From Acidimicrobiaceae bacterium (GTDB taxonomy: Bacteria; Actinomycetota; Acidimicrobiia; Acidimicrobiales; UBA8592): a stretch of DNA of 22,350 nucleotides. Numbering within the stretch: the first letter of the stretch is position 1; every line of letters starts with the position of its first letter. Location: positions 1 through 22,350 of the forward strand of contig PAZD01000049.1 of NCBI GenBank assembly GCA_002715405.1, written 5' to 3'. The translations under genes and the position numbers were made by a program. The notes beneath the pieces are model-generated. The model worked only from the letters and a program-made list of their open reading frames with translations. It was not told where the DNA came from and did no database searches. Positions 1-7,093 of the stretch are shown here, in pieces.

Positions 1-395
1 TCAGGACCGGGTTGCCCGGGGGCCCCTATGAATTCAAATCCATCGTCTTCGAGGCAACCCTGAAAGGTAGCAACAGCGTTAAGGAGGCCATCCAGAGGAT
101 CCTCTTCAGATTCAGAGACTTCAATATCTTCCTCCTCGTCTTCTTGCGCTGGGGCTTCATTCAGTTCTTCAACTTCGACGTCTTCAACTGAAAGCGTCTG
201 AGCTTCGCTATCTTCATCTTGGTTGCTTTCCCGTTGTTCTTGTGCTTCAGCAATGACATCGGAAGCAACCACTTGTGTTCCGCCTTGAACACCTACAACA
301 GTTCCTTCTTCGCCACCGTCAGAGCTCCCGCCGCCACAAGCAGGCAAAAGCAGAGAGATTGCCCCTAATCCGACAAGGATCACTTTGTTTTTCAT
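1..395 (-). CDS. Putative lipoprotein, 3' end cut by window edge
   Basis: The visible 131 residues open with a lipoprotein signal peptide: Lys-rich start, hydrophobic core, and a lipobox Leu-Pro-Ala-Cys with the lipidated cysteine at residue 20, then Gly/Ser. A long acidic, low-complexity stretch rich in Glu, Asp, Gln and Ser follows (about residues 25-100), probably a flexible surface linker. The last visible part has a Cys in a Phe-Gln-Gly-Cys-Leu-Glu-Asp-Asp-Gly context, which recalls the Cys-Leu-x-x-x-Gly motif of small actinobacterial secreted proteins. The start codon ATG at 395 is preceded by AGAGG at a normal distance, so a leadered mRNA is likely. Function is unknown. The gene lies 103 bp downstream of the ProA-like gene on the same strand and runs off the left edge, so domain content beyond the linker cannot be judged. 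Confidence 0.8.
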   Translation of the reverse strand, partial: MKNKVILVGLGAISLLLPACGGGSSDGGEEGTVVGVQGGTQVVASDVIAEAQEQRESNQDEDSEAQTLSVEDVEVEELNEAPAQEDEEEDIEVSESEEDPLDGLLNAVATFQGCLEDDGFEFIGAPGQPGP

Positions 396-498
396 ATCGC
401 CTCTAAAGTTAATAACACATGAGATCTTAGACCATTATGAGTTTGAGATGATGGCAATGCAAGCGTCAGTGACCATTCTTTCCGGATTTTTAGATTTC

Positions 499-2004
499 CT
501 ATTTAAGGCGAGTGATATTTGGGTCCGTTTGTTCAACAGTTGTTCTTATCGTGAAGACAGAATCTCCAGAAAGGACACCGCCCCTGCCGAAAAGACGGCC
601 GAATTGCCAGTTTGACAAACCTAATTCAGGGCGACCGAGGGCGTATTGCCCATCAACCCAACGCGTAAACCCATTGCCGACAAATGGGGCGTTGATGGAC
701 TTGTAGAAATCATTATGCTCCTTTTCATCTTCTGAGATTAAGCTCGCGACAAACTGTGGAGAGTATTCGTTGAACAGTTCGACTGAATTTTCTACCGAAT
801 CGACGATGACGAGAGAAACTTCGGGCGAGTTCTCCCATTCCCACTCATGGCCGAGGTCACTTATTTGAATCAGCTCTGCTTGTGGTTCGATGACCTGACC
901 TTCAGCTCGGTCAATTGATACATTTCGAAACCATTCTTCAGGGATGAACTCCGCAGAGGATTCAACAACATGGAGCTTGCTTTGAGCGTCTCTTCGTTGA
1001 CCCGCTTGGGGTAACGCTTCAAGAAATGCTGGGACAAGGTCATGAGCCCGTGACTTCGGGATGCAGCAGGTATTTAGGGTATTGCAAACCTTCCTATCCA
1101 AAGAATGAAATATTGCGCTTTTGAATATCTCTTGGTCGGCACTATCACCCGCTATGATCCAAGCTCCTCCAGTTCCATGCAAACTAACTGGAATACCCGC
1201 TTGTCGGGCAACAGCGCCCAACTGAGCTACAGCCGGACCAGACCCCCGAGCCACTGCAAGAGCTAAGCGTTCATCAGAGAACATCGCATGCCCAGCTGAT
1301 CGTGCAGGGCTATTGACCAGAGAAACGGCTCCGGTAGGAAGACCAGCTTCGCTAAGCGCAGGATTAAGGGCGTATTCGGCAATAGCATTAGCTGTTTGTA
1401 GGGCATCTGAACCAATCCGGAAAACGACGGTATTGCCTGACCGTAAAACACCCGTAGCATCAGCGAAAACATTAGGGCGACCTTCAAATACAAAGCCAAC
1501 AACGCCTAAGCCAGCAGTAAGTTGGTTGACTGTCCACCCTTCGTGGCTTATAGATTCAGTTGACTCCCCCCGCCTTGAGGTAGTTCGACTCCACATACGC
1601 AGCCCTTCGATCATATTTGACCGCATCGTCGAGGATAACTCCAATCTCGTTGTTGATCGCTCCTTCGATTTTGCTTCCTGCACATCTATCGAGTTAGCTT
1701 CAGCAATTAGTTCGAACGAGTCGTCTTGCTCGAGATACCTTGCAAAAGCTTCATAGAACGCAGTGATGGCCTCATCAGTGATTGCACCCATTTGTGTAAA
1801 AGCTGTATATGCGTTCCCGACCGCTTCTTGAGAAAGAGACCAGATTCCCCTAGGAATATGCAGAAGGTCTCCTGTGGTTTGAACAACAATGAGATGATCC
1901 CCAGTTGAAAATAAATCAGCAAGTTCAGCTGAGACAAAAGCTACTTTGTCTCCTCCATAGGGGATTGCCATTCCTTCTGTCAACGAATTCAAATCATTAT
2001 CCAT
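499..2004 (-). CDS. ProA-like glutamate-5-semialdehyde dehydrogenase family protein (divergent)
   Basis: A 501-residue member of the aldehyde dehydrogenase superfamily, closest by eye to gamma-glutamyl phosphate reductase (ProA), which reduces gamma-glutamyl phosphate to glutamate semialdehyde in proline synthesis. ProA landmarks in order: GVVGFVFEGRPNV near 167-179 (ProA: GVIG-x-x-YEARPNV), SGNTVVFR near 189-196, the nucleophilic cysteine in KVCNTLNT (Cys307), and a C-terminal block TRWVDGQYALGRPELGLS matching ProA TRF-x-DG-x-x-FGLGAE. It differs from classic ProA (about 417 residues) by roughly 60 extra N-terminal residues and by VARGSG where ProA has IPRGG. No proB is adjacent. It may therefore be a paralogue with another acyl-phosphate or aldehyde substrate. 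The ATG at 2004 fits a leaderless promoter (TTGAGA-17 bp-TAGCAT-6 nt-ATG). Family assignment is firm, exact substrate is not. Confidence 0.75.
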   Translation of the reverse strand: MDNDLNSLTEGMAIPYGGDKVAFVSAELADLFSTGDHLIVVQTTGDLLHIPRGIWSLSQEAVGNAYTAFTQMGAITDEAITAFYEAFARYLEQDDSFELIAEANSIDVQEAKSKERSTTRLELSSTMRSNMIEGLRMWSRTTSRRGESTESISHEGWTVNQLTAGLGVVGFVFEGRPNVFADATGVLRSGNTVVFRIGSDALQTANAIAEYALNPALSEAGLPTGAVSLVNSPARSAGHAMFSDERLALAVARGSGPAVAQLGAVARQAGIPVSLHGTGGAWIIAGDSADQEIFKSAIFHSLDRKVCNTLNTCCIPKSRAHDLVPAFLEALPQAGQRRDAQSKLHVVESSAEFIPEEWFRNVSIDRAEGQVIEPQAELIQISDLGHEWEWENSPEVSLVIVDSVENSVELFNEYSPQFVASLISEDEKEHNDFYKSINAPFVGNGFTRWVDGQYALGRPELGLSNWQFGRLFGRGGVLSGDSVFTIRTTVEQTDPNITRLK

Positions 2005-2039
2005 CTCGGAATGCTACCCATGGGTTCCTAAGGTCTCAA
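2002..2039 (-). promoter_or_regulatory. Leaderless promoter of the ProA-like gene
   Basis: On the minus strand, TTGAGA (2034-2039) is followed after exactly 17 bp by TAGCAT (2011-2016), then 6 nt and the ATG. This is the best sigma-70-type promoter in the window (5 of 6 matches to TTGACA). The predicted transcription start falls on or next to the A of the ATG, and no Shine-Dalgarno sequence is present. Confidence 0.65.
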
Positions 2040-2103
2040 ATAGATAGTTCAAATAGGGGCGAAGATGTCGACCTGTACCTATGTGCATCCACGTTGTATG
2101 AGC

Positions 2104-2119
2104 TAGATTTCGCTTTATG
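2104..2119 (+). promoter_or_regulatory. Probable leaderless -10 element of ung
   Basis: TAGATT at 2104-2109 stands 7 nt before the ATG at 2117, with no purine-rich ribosome binding site between them. No good -35 hexamer is visible at 16-18 bp. It follows the same TANNNT-N6/7-start pattern as several other genes here. Confidence 0.5.
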
Positions 2120-2773
2120 AAGACCGATTGGAACCCTTTACTTAAACCAGAATTTGATAAACCATACTGGAAAGAGCTCCAGGAGTATGTGTACGAAGAA
2201 AGAATGCACTCCAAGGTTTTTCCAGAACATAATGAGGTTTTCACTGCATTCCATCTAACCCCGTACATGGGTGTAAAGATTCTAATCCTTGGTCAAGATC
2301 CATATCACGGTGAGGGGCAAGCTCACGGATTAAGTTTCTCAGTTAAAAAAGGGATCGCTACTCCTCCCTCTCTGAGGAATATATACAAAGAACTTAATAG
2401 CGATTTGGGTATTGATGTTCCTAACCATGGCAACCTAGAGCCTTGGGCCCTTCAGGGGGTGTTACTTTTAAATGCTACGTTGACTGTGAGAGCTCATCAG
2501 GCCGGATCCCATCAAGGGAAAGGGTGGGAAACTTTTACAGATCAGGTCATTCGAAAAGTAAATGAGAAAGAAGAGAAGACCGTGTTTCTTCTTTGGGGGG
2601 CTTTTGCTAGAAAGAAAAAGTCGTTGATCGACCAAGACCGCCATCACGTGATTGAATCTCCGCATCCATCCCCTCTAAGCGCTCATAGGGGATTCTTTGG
2701 GAGTGGGCCGTTTTCAAAAGCGAATCAAGTATTGACGGACTCTGGAAGAGGCCCGGTGAATTGGGCGCTTTAA
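2117..2773 (+). CDS. ung: Uracil-DNA glycosylase, family 1
   Basis: The 218-residue protein removes uracil from DNA as the first step of base excision repair. Family-1 signatures are all present: the water-activating motif GQDPYH (59-64, Asp61 catalytic), Phe in GLSFSV for uracil stacking (71-76), the LLLNATLTV block (116-124) with the uracil-binding Asn, and the DNA-intercalation loop HPSPLSA (183-189, His183). Length is normal for the family (about 220-230). It is the first gene of a likely two-gene plus-strand unit with the downstream glycosyltransferase, 21 bp away, although no functional link is obvious. It is divergent from the ProA-like gene, with 112 bp between the start codons. Confidence 0.96.
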   Translation: MKTDWNPLLKPEFDKPYWKELQEYVYEERMHSKVFPEHNEVFTAFHLTPYMGVKILILGQDPYHGEGQAHGLSFSVKKGIATPPSLRNIYKELNSDLGIDVPNHGNLEPWALQGVLLLNATLTVRAHQAGSHQGKGWETFTDQVIRKVNEKEEKTVFLLWGAFARKKKSLIDQDRHHVIESPHPSPLSAHRGFFGSGPFSKANQVLTDSGRGPVNWAL

Positions 2774-2794
2774 GCGCTTCGGGTAAGAACTGAT

Positions 2795-4063
2795 GTGCAT
2801 GAAATCAACAAAAAAGGCATATCATTCTTAACAATAAACGAAAGGGAAGTAGTGGGCGACTTTTTCCAAAATGGTGTCATAACCACATTCCATGATTTAT
2901 CGAATAGAACAGTTGGTGAACTTGAGTCAGATATCTCGGATTGGGCTAAAACGAGACCTATCTCTCTACTTATTCCTGCTTTGTATAGTGAATTTGAGGG
3001 GCCTGCAATTCCAAAAATTGTTTCAGAATTACGAAAAGTTACATATCTTGATGAAATCATAGTTGGTCTAGATAATGCTGATTACAAAGAATTTGAAAAA
3101 GCTAAAAAAGCATTCCAAGGGGTAGATGCGCGATGCCGTATTATCTGGAATGATGGGCCCGCAATGCGAGAAATACAGAAGGATCTCGCTCAACACAATC
3201 TCGGGCCTTTAGAGCGAGGAAAGGGAGCTAATGTCTGGTATGCAATGGGGTATTTTCTGGCTTCAGGCAGAGGGTCAGTTCTGGGAATGCACGACGCTGA
3301 CATTGTCACCTATTCAAGGGATATGCTTGCAAAGCTAATTTACCCTGTTGCCAACCCGACCTTTGGCTATGTATTTTCCAAAGGATTCTACTTTAGGGCT
3401 GATGAACAGGGCTTTAATGGGCGTGTTTCAAGGCTTTTGGTTACTCCATTGATTCGTGCACTTCAGCAGACTCTTGGTTCAGATCACTATCTTAGTTATC
3501 TTGATAGTTTCCGATACCCACTGGCGGGAGAGTGCGCAATGAACGCTGATGTCGTAATGGGTTTAAGGATCCCATTTGACTGGGGCCTTGAGGTAGGAGT
3601 CCTTTCGGAGGTTTACCGCCGATATACGAGCGGGAGAGTTTGTCAGGTTGACTTGGCGGGGGTTTATGACCACAAGCATCAACACATATCGGAGAATGAT
3701 TCCAGCCAAGGTCTTCACCGCATGGCAACTGACATAACAAAATCAATGTACAGAAAATTAGCAATTAGAGGGCAGGTATTCTCTAAGGGGGTATTTCGAA
3801 CTCTTAAAGCTACCTACTACCGCACAGCTTTGGATTTTGTCGATCACTTCACCCATGATGCAGAAATGAATGGGTTCCCTGTAGATCGTCATAAAGAAGA
3901 ACAGTTGGTCGAAATGTTTGCGCAAACTATCACTGCGGCAGGAGAACAATATCTTTCTCGACCTATGGAACTTCCCTTAATTCCCTCATGGGCGGTGACC
4001 TTAGATGCACAGCCTGATGTGTTTAATAACATACAGAGAGCTGTGGAAATCGATAACGCGTAA
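2795..4063 (+). CDS. Glucosyl-3-phosphoglycerate synthase-like glycosyltransferase (GT81 type)
   Basis: A 422-residue GT-A fold glycosyltransferase resembling glucosyl-3-phosphoglycerate synthase (GpgS), which joins NDP-glucose to 3-phosphoglycerate on the way to the compatible solute glucosylglycerate or to methylglucose polysaccharides. Visible features: SLLIPAL nucleotide-binding strand (57-63), GKGANVWYAMGYF (142-154), the metal-binding Asp-Ala-Asp in HDADIVTYSRD (166-176), YPVANPTFGY (183-192), and the acceptor-site block with DSFRYPLAGE (237-246) and DWGLEVGVLSEVYRR (262-276). The roughly 50-residue N-terminal extension is less recognisable. The start is taken as GTG at 2795; an ATG nearby at 2793 is out of frame and no convincing SD decides. 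No cognate phosphatase gene (gpgP) is adjacent. Mannosyl-3-phosphoglycerate synthase activity cannot be excluded. Confidence 0.82.
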   Translation: MHEINKKGISFLTINEREVVGDFFQNGVITTFHDLSNRTVGELESDISDWAKTRPISLLIPALYSEFEGPAIPKIVSELRKVTYLDEIIVGLDNADYKEFEKAKKAFQGVDARCRIIWNDGPAMREIQKDLAQHNLGPLERGKGANVWYAMGYFLASGRGSVLGMHDADIVTYSRDMLAKLIYPVANPTFGYVFSKGFYFRADEQGFNGRVSRLLVTPLIRALQQTLGSDHYLSYLDSFRYPLAGECAMNADVVMGLRIPFDWGLEVGVLSEVYRRYTSGRVCQVDLAGVYDHKHQHISENDSSQGLHRMATDITKSMYRKLAIRGQVFSKGVFRTLKATYYRTALDFVDHFTHDAEMNGFPVDRHKEEQLVEMFAQTITAAGEQYLSRPMELPLIPSWAVTLDAQPDVFNNIQRAVEIDNA

Positions 4064-4067
4064 AGTT

Positions 4068-5087
4068 CTAATAGCCTAAAGAAGGAACTTTTTGGGACTT
4101 CAGATGGCCCTCTTCCACAAGCCATCGGAGGGTATCAAAGAACGAGTCTTCTAAGGATCGCCACTCCAGATTGAATTCCTGACGGGTATCGAGGTCATCT
4201 CCGGGTTTTAGGCCGGTCATGAACTGTGCTGTCGAGTAGTCGAGGGGAAAGGGGAGATGAATCAGGTCAAATAGGTCACCTAAATGCCCTAACCCGAGGA
4301 ATAGATTATCTGGAAGATGCATAGACTTTATTTTTCGACCTGTTGTTTCGCGTAGCAGCTCTTCCGTTTCATCCCAATCATAGAAATGCCCGAAAACTCC
4401 AAAGTTTCGAGGTCCTATGTTCTGAGTTATACAACGTGCTAAAACTTCAGAAAGATCCCTGACATCGTGCATTAGTATCCCTCCAGTTTTTGGAAGAGGG
4501 AGAATAGGGACTCTTAAAAGTCGCGCTATTCCACTAGCCGCGACACTTATGCCGACATCTTGTGGGCCGACGATTCCCGAGGGCCATACTATGACGATGG
4601 GGTGTCCTTCATCTTGTAATTTCCTTGCTATGCGTTCCCCTTCGACCTTAGATTGGGCGTAAACGCCTAGAGGTTCATCGGACAGAGGTCCATTGGCCAT
4701 GTATATACCTTCAGGTGGGGGGTGAAGGGTACTCTGCGAGGAGACATAAATAATCGGATCTAGTTCTCTCTTGGTAGCTTCCTCAAGTACCGTTCGTGTT
4801 CCATCGATGTTGGTAGCTTTCAAAGAAGGGATCTTCCGGATCTGTGTACCTGTCACAGCGGCAATATGTAGGACTGCGTTGCATCCATCTAAGAGAGAGA
4901 CGACTGCTTTGTGATCAGAAACATCTCCGAGAATATACTTCACTGGAGGTAGGTCATGAAGTTTTTCCACTTTGGCAAGTTTCGAAGCGCTTCTTGCTAG
5001 AACAACCGGTTCATGCCCATATTCAATTAGCTTTTTCAAGGTGTGGCCACTCGTAAAGCCGGTCCCCCCAGTAACAGCTACTTTCAT
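4068..5087 (-). CDS. NAD-dependent epimerase/dehydratase family protein (extended SDR)
   Basis: A 339-residue extended short-chain dehydrogenase/reductase. The N-terminus has the Rossmann glycine motif TGGTGFTSG (6-14), then GDVSD (54-58) for adenine binding, HIAAVTG (74-80), the catalytic serine in YVSSQST (114-120) and the Tyr-x-x-x-Lys pair Tyr143/Lys147 in YAQSK. PSG-IVGP near 190-200 is typical of the dihydroflavonol reductase/3-beta-HSD-like branch. The substrate cannot be told from sequence; a hydroxysteroid, sugar-nucleotide or ketone substrate are all possible. It ends 4 bp from the convergent GpgS-like gene. The ATG start lacks an SD but has TAACCT 6 nt upstream, so it probably has its own leaderless transcript rather than depending on the upstream acyl-CoA dehydrogenase gene. 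Confidence 0.85.
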   Translation of the reverse strand: MKVAVTGGTGFTSGHTLKKLIEYGHEPVVLARSASKLAKVEKLHDLPPVKYILGDVSDHKAVVSLLDGCNAVLHIAAVTGTQIRKIPSLKATNIDGTRTVLEEATKRELDPIIYVSSQSTLHPPPEGIYMANGPLSDEPLGVYAQSKVEGERIARKLQDEGHPIVIVWPSGIVGPQDVGISVAASGIARLLRVPILPLPKTGGILMHDVRDLSEVLARCITQNIGPRNFGVFGHFYDWDETEELLRETTGRKIKSMHLPDNLFLGLGHLGDLFDLIHLPFPLDYSTAQFMTGLKPGDDLDTRQEFNLEWRSLEDSFFDTLRWLVEEGHLKSQKVPSLGY

Positions 5088-5099
5088 CCCAATAGGTTA
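5085..5099 (-). promoter_or_regulatory. Probable leaderless -10 element of the extended SDR gene
   Basis: Minus-strand TAACCT at 5094-5099, 6 nt before the ATG at 5087. No SD is visible and no clear -35. It lies in the 73-bp gap after the acyl-CoA dehydrogenase gene. Confidence 0.5.
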
Positions 5100-5160
5100 G
5101 CGCTTATCTACAGAAGGATCGAAACTTTGCATTGAGAGAGCTAAGGGTTTCTGGACTTGA

Positions 5161-6273
5161 TTAGATACCGATTCTTTGAGCGAGTAACTCGCGGTGATAT
5201 GTCGGGTCACCAAAGAGCAGCTCAGAACTCTTTGCTCTTTTGAAGTAAAGGTGAGCCGGATGCTCCCAAGTAAATCCAATACCACCATGGATCTGGATAT
5301 TCTCAGCGGCAGCATGAAAGTATGCTTCCGAGCAATACGCTTTTGCAAGGCTTGCGGTAGAGGGAAGTTCTTCGTTCATTTCTGCAGCACACCATCCTGC
5401 GTAATATGCGGCTGATTTCGCAGATTCCACTTCAAGCAACATATCGGCGCATTTGTGCTTGATTGCTTGGAAAGAACCGATTGGACGCCCAAATTGTACC
5501 CTGACTTTGGCATATTCAACAGCCATATCTAAGCACATTTGGGCTCCACCAACTTGCTCGGCAGCTAGGGCCACAGCAGCTAGATCAAGAACTGTAGAAA
5601 GAATGTCCCAACCTTGGCCTTCTTCGCCAATAAGAGTTGCCGGAGTTCCAGAGAATTCTATTTTCGCTTGTTTTCTGGTTTGATCCATCGTAGCAAGAGA
5701 AGTTCGTGTGAGCCCTTCAGCATCTGCAGCAACATGGAAGAGGCTGACTCCCTTTGAAGTTTGAGCGGCTACCAGGATAATTTCAGCTGTACTACCATCC
5801 AATACATACATTTTTGTTCCGTCTAGAGTGAACCCACTATCAGATTCAGTTGCTTGCATGGTGATTCCACTTTCGTCCCATTTCCCGTTCTCTTCGGTGA
5901 ATGCCACTGTAGCTATCGTTCCGCTGGCAATTTGTGGCAGTAGATCGCTCTTAGCAGTTTCATCGCCAGAGTGGATAAGTGTGTTAGCTGCGAGTACGAC
6001 GCTAGAGAAGAAGGGGGCACAAAGCAGGGCTCGCCCCATTTCCTCCAGAACGACGATGAGTTCGACATAGCCGAAACCTTGACCACCAAACTCTTCGGGG
6101 ATGATGAGGCTTTGAAGGCCCATTTGCTCACTCATTTGTTGCCAAACATTGGGGTCGAAACCATTATCCGTATCCATTTGTTCGCGCACATCTGCTTCAG
6201 ATGATTTTTCTTCTAGAAAATTTCTCACAAACTCTCGAAGGGTTTCTTGTTCTTCTGAAAAGGCAAAGTTCAT
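5161..6273 (-). CDS. Acyl-CoA dehydrogenase family protein
   Basis: A 370-residue FAD enzyme expected to introduce the alpha-beta double bond in an acyl-CoA thioester. It begins with the typical NFAFSEEQETLREFVRNFL, has the mid-domain (about 120-230, including VAFTEENG) and the C-terminal helical domain with RVQFGRPIGSFQAIKHK and the end motif QIHGGIGFTWEHPAHLYFKR. This ending is typical of actinobacterial FadE proteins, some of which work as heteromeric subunits in sterol side-chain oxidation; a partner subunit is not next to it. The frame stays open upstream to 6402, but the start at 6273 is chosen because AAGGAG lies 6 nt before that ATG and because homologues begin with this Phe/Ser-Glu-Glu-Gln block. 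Substrate unknown. Confidence 0.92.
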   Translation of the reverse strand: MNFAFSEEQETLREFVRNFLEEKSSEADVREQMDTDNGFDPNVWQQMSEQMGLQSLIIPEEFGGQGFGYVELIVVLEEMGRALLCAPFFSSVVLAANTLIHSGDETAKSDLLPQIASGTIATVAFTEENGKWDESGITMQATESDSGFTLDGTKMYVLDGSTAEIILVAAQTSKGVSLFHVAADAEGLTRTSLATMDQTRKQAKIEFSGTPATLIGEEGQGWDILSTVLDLAAVALAAEQVGGAQMCLDMAVEYAKVRVQFGRPIGSFQAIKHKCADMLLEVESAKSAAYYAGWCAAEMNEELPSTASLAKAYCSEAYFHAAAENIQIHGGIGFTWEHPAHLYFKRAKSSELLFGDPTYHRELLAQRIGI

Positions 6274-6358
6274 TATTTCTCCTTGGACATTCTGGTGGTG
6301 AAGACCAGATGAATTTTTATTAAGCTTACGGGGTTGACACAAATTTGCCACATTCAAA

Positions 6359-6378
6359 TGTGTACACCTATGTACACA
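6359..6378. promoter_or_regulatory. Toxin-antitoxin operator: paired TGTACA palindromes
   Basis: A perfect inverted repeat with 8-bp arms and a 4-bp centre, TGTGTACA-CCTA-TGTACACA. Each arm holds the self-complementary hexamer TGTACA (6361-6366 and 6371-6376), with centres 10 bp apart, about one helical turn. As I recall, TGTACA is the core of the operator bound by E. coli YefM, the family of the antitoxin encoded just downstream. The repeat overlaps the expected -35 region, so binding would block transcription. This fits autoregulation by the antitoxin alone or with its toxin. Confidence 0.75.
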
Positions 6379-6384
6379 GTCGGG

Positions 6385-6399
6385 TATCATAGCATTATG
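6385..6399 (+). promoter_or_regulatory. Probable leaderless -10 element of the antitoxin gene
   Basis: TATCAT at 6385-6390, 6 nt before the ATG at 6397. The TGTACA at 6361-6366 could serve as a weak -35 (4 of 6 matches, 18-bp spacer). No SD is present. Confidence 0.55.
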
Positions 6400-6681
6400 C
6401 AAAACGGAAATAATGTTGGTGTACGAGAGTTTAGAGCTGGATTATCAGCATTTCTAAGAAGGGCAGAAGCAGGTGATCGGATTACCGTAACAATTGATGG
6501 TCGGCCTATTGCTCAACTAACTCCTTTGGAACCTCACGGTGAACTAGCTTTAGATGATCTAGTTGCTACTGGGCAAGTAATGAAGCCTAAACAAGAAAAT
6601 AAAGCATTAGATCCGGAAGCTGGACTAATCCCCATAGACCTATCAATCGATAGAATCCTTCAGGAACTTCGTGGATCATGA
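6397..6681 (+). CDS. Phd/YefM family antitoxin of a type II toxin-antitoxin system
   Basis: A 94-residue antitoxin. The N-terminal half has the Phd/YefM DNA-binding pattern: VGVREFRAGLSAFLRRAEAG, then ITVTIDGRPIAQLTPL, in which the first helix and the Gly-Arg-Pro-Ile-Ala strand are diagnostic. The C-terminal half (about 50-94) is acidic and leucine-rich and should wrap the toxin. Homologues usually start near the VGVREF block, and the TATCAT-6 nt-ATG pattern supports the start at 6397 over the upstream in-frame ATGs at 6334, 6360 or 6370. It overlaps the toxin gene by 4 bp (ATGA), which implies translational coupling, and it lies directly behind the TGTACA operator. Confidence 0.9.
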   Translation: MQNGNNVGVREFRAGLSAFLRRAEAGDRITVTIDGRPIAQLTPLEPHGELALDDLVATGQVMKPKQENKALDPEAGLIPIDLSIDRILQELRGS

Positions 6682-7091
6682 TTCTTACTGTGGACACATC
6701 TGCGCTTGTGTTTCGCTATCTCAATGGCCCACATAGAAGCATGGTTCTTAAAGAGATGTCCCAAATTGATACCTGGTGTGCATCAGAACTTGTTCGAACT
6801 GAAGCTCTACTTACCCTCCATCGAGCTTCTATTTCACCATCGCAGCACACTGAATTTACGCGCCTGTTTAACACTGACTGGGATACGTTTCATGTAGTCC
6901 CATTAGATGGACGGTGTGTTAGTCATGCTTCTGCGCTAGGTTCCAAATTCGGCTTAAGGCTAGTTGACGCTCTTCATTTTGCAGCGATTGATCGACTTCC
7001 TCGCCCTGTGAAGTATCTAACACTTGATCATAGGCAGATACCTGCAGCTGTTGAGCTCGGATTCGAACTTATCACTCCGCTAGAAATATAG
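6678..7091 (+). CDS. vapC: VapC-like PIN-domain ribonuclease toxin
   Basis: A 137-residue PIN-domain toxin. It should be a Mg/Mn-dependent endoribonuclease; VapC toxins usually cut tRNA or rRNA. The PIN acidic residues are present: Asp6 in VDTSAL, Glu42 in SELVRTEALL, Asp97 in LVDALHFAA and Asp117 in LTLDHRQ. Length is typical (130-140). It pairs with a Phd/YefM-class antitoxin, a common mixed pairing for PIN toxins, and overlaps its gene by ATGA. All catalytic residues are intact, so it looks active. It ends 2 bp from the convergent SDR gene. Confidence 0.93.
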   Translation: MILTVDTSALVFRYLNGPHRSMVLKEMSQIDTWCASELVRTEALLTLHRASISPSQHTEFTRLFNTDWDTFHVVPLDGRCVSHASALGSKFGLRLVDALHFAAIDRLPRPVKYLTLDHRQIPAAVELGFELITPLEI

Positions 7092-7093
7092 CT

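Noticed and set aside
1313..1756. Open frame of 147 codons on plus inside the ProA-like gene.
   Set aside because: It is antisense to a well-supported coding region and has no start signal or recognisable domain; it looks like a codon-structure shadow.
2765..2777. GCGCTT-T-AAGCGC dyad at the ung stop codon as a terminator.
   Set aside because: With a realistic loop only a 4-bp stem remains and no T-tract follows; the next gene starts 18 bp later on the same strand.
6334..6339. TTGACA, a perfect -35 hexamer upstream of the antitoxin gene.
   Set aside because: At 17 bp downstream the sequence is AATGTG, not a -10; the TATCAT at 6385 is 45 bp away. It is not used as the promoter call, though a cryptic role is possible.
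6274..6402. N-terminal extension of the acyl-CoA dehydrogenase to 6402.
   Set aside because: It would run through the antitoxin promoter and operator, has no family similarity, and the strong AAGGAG sits before ATG 6273.
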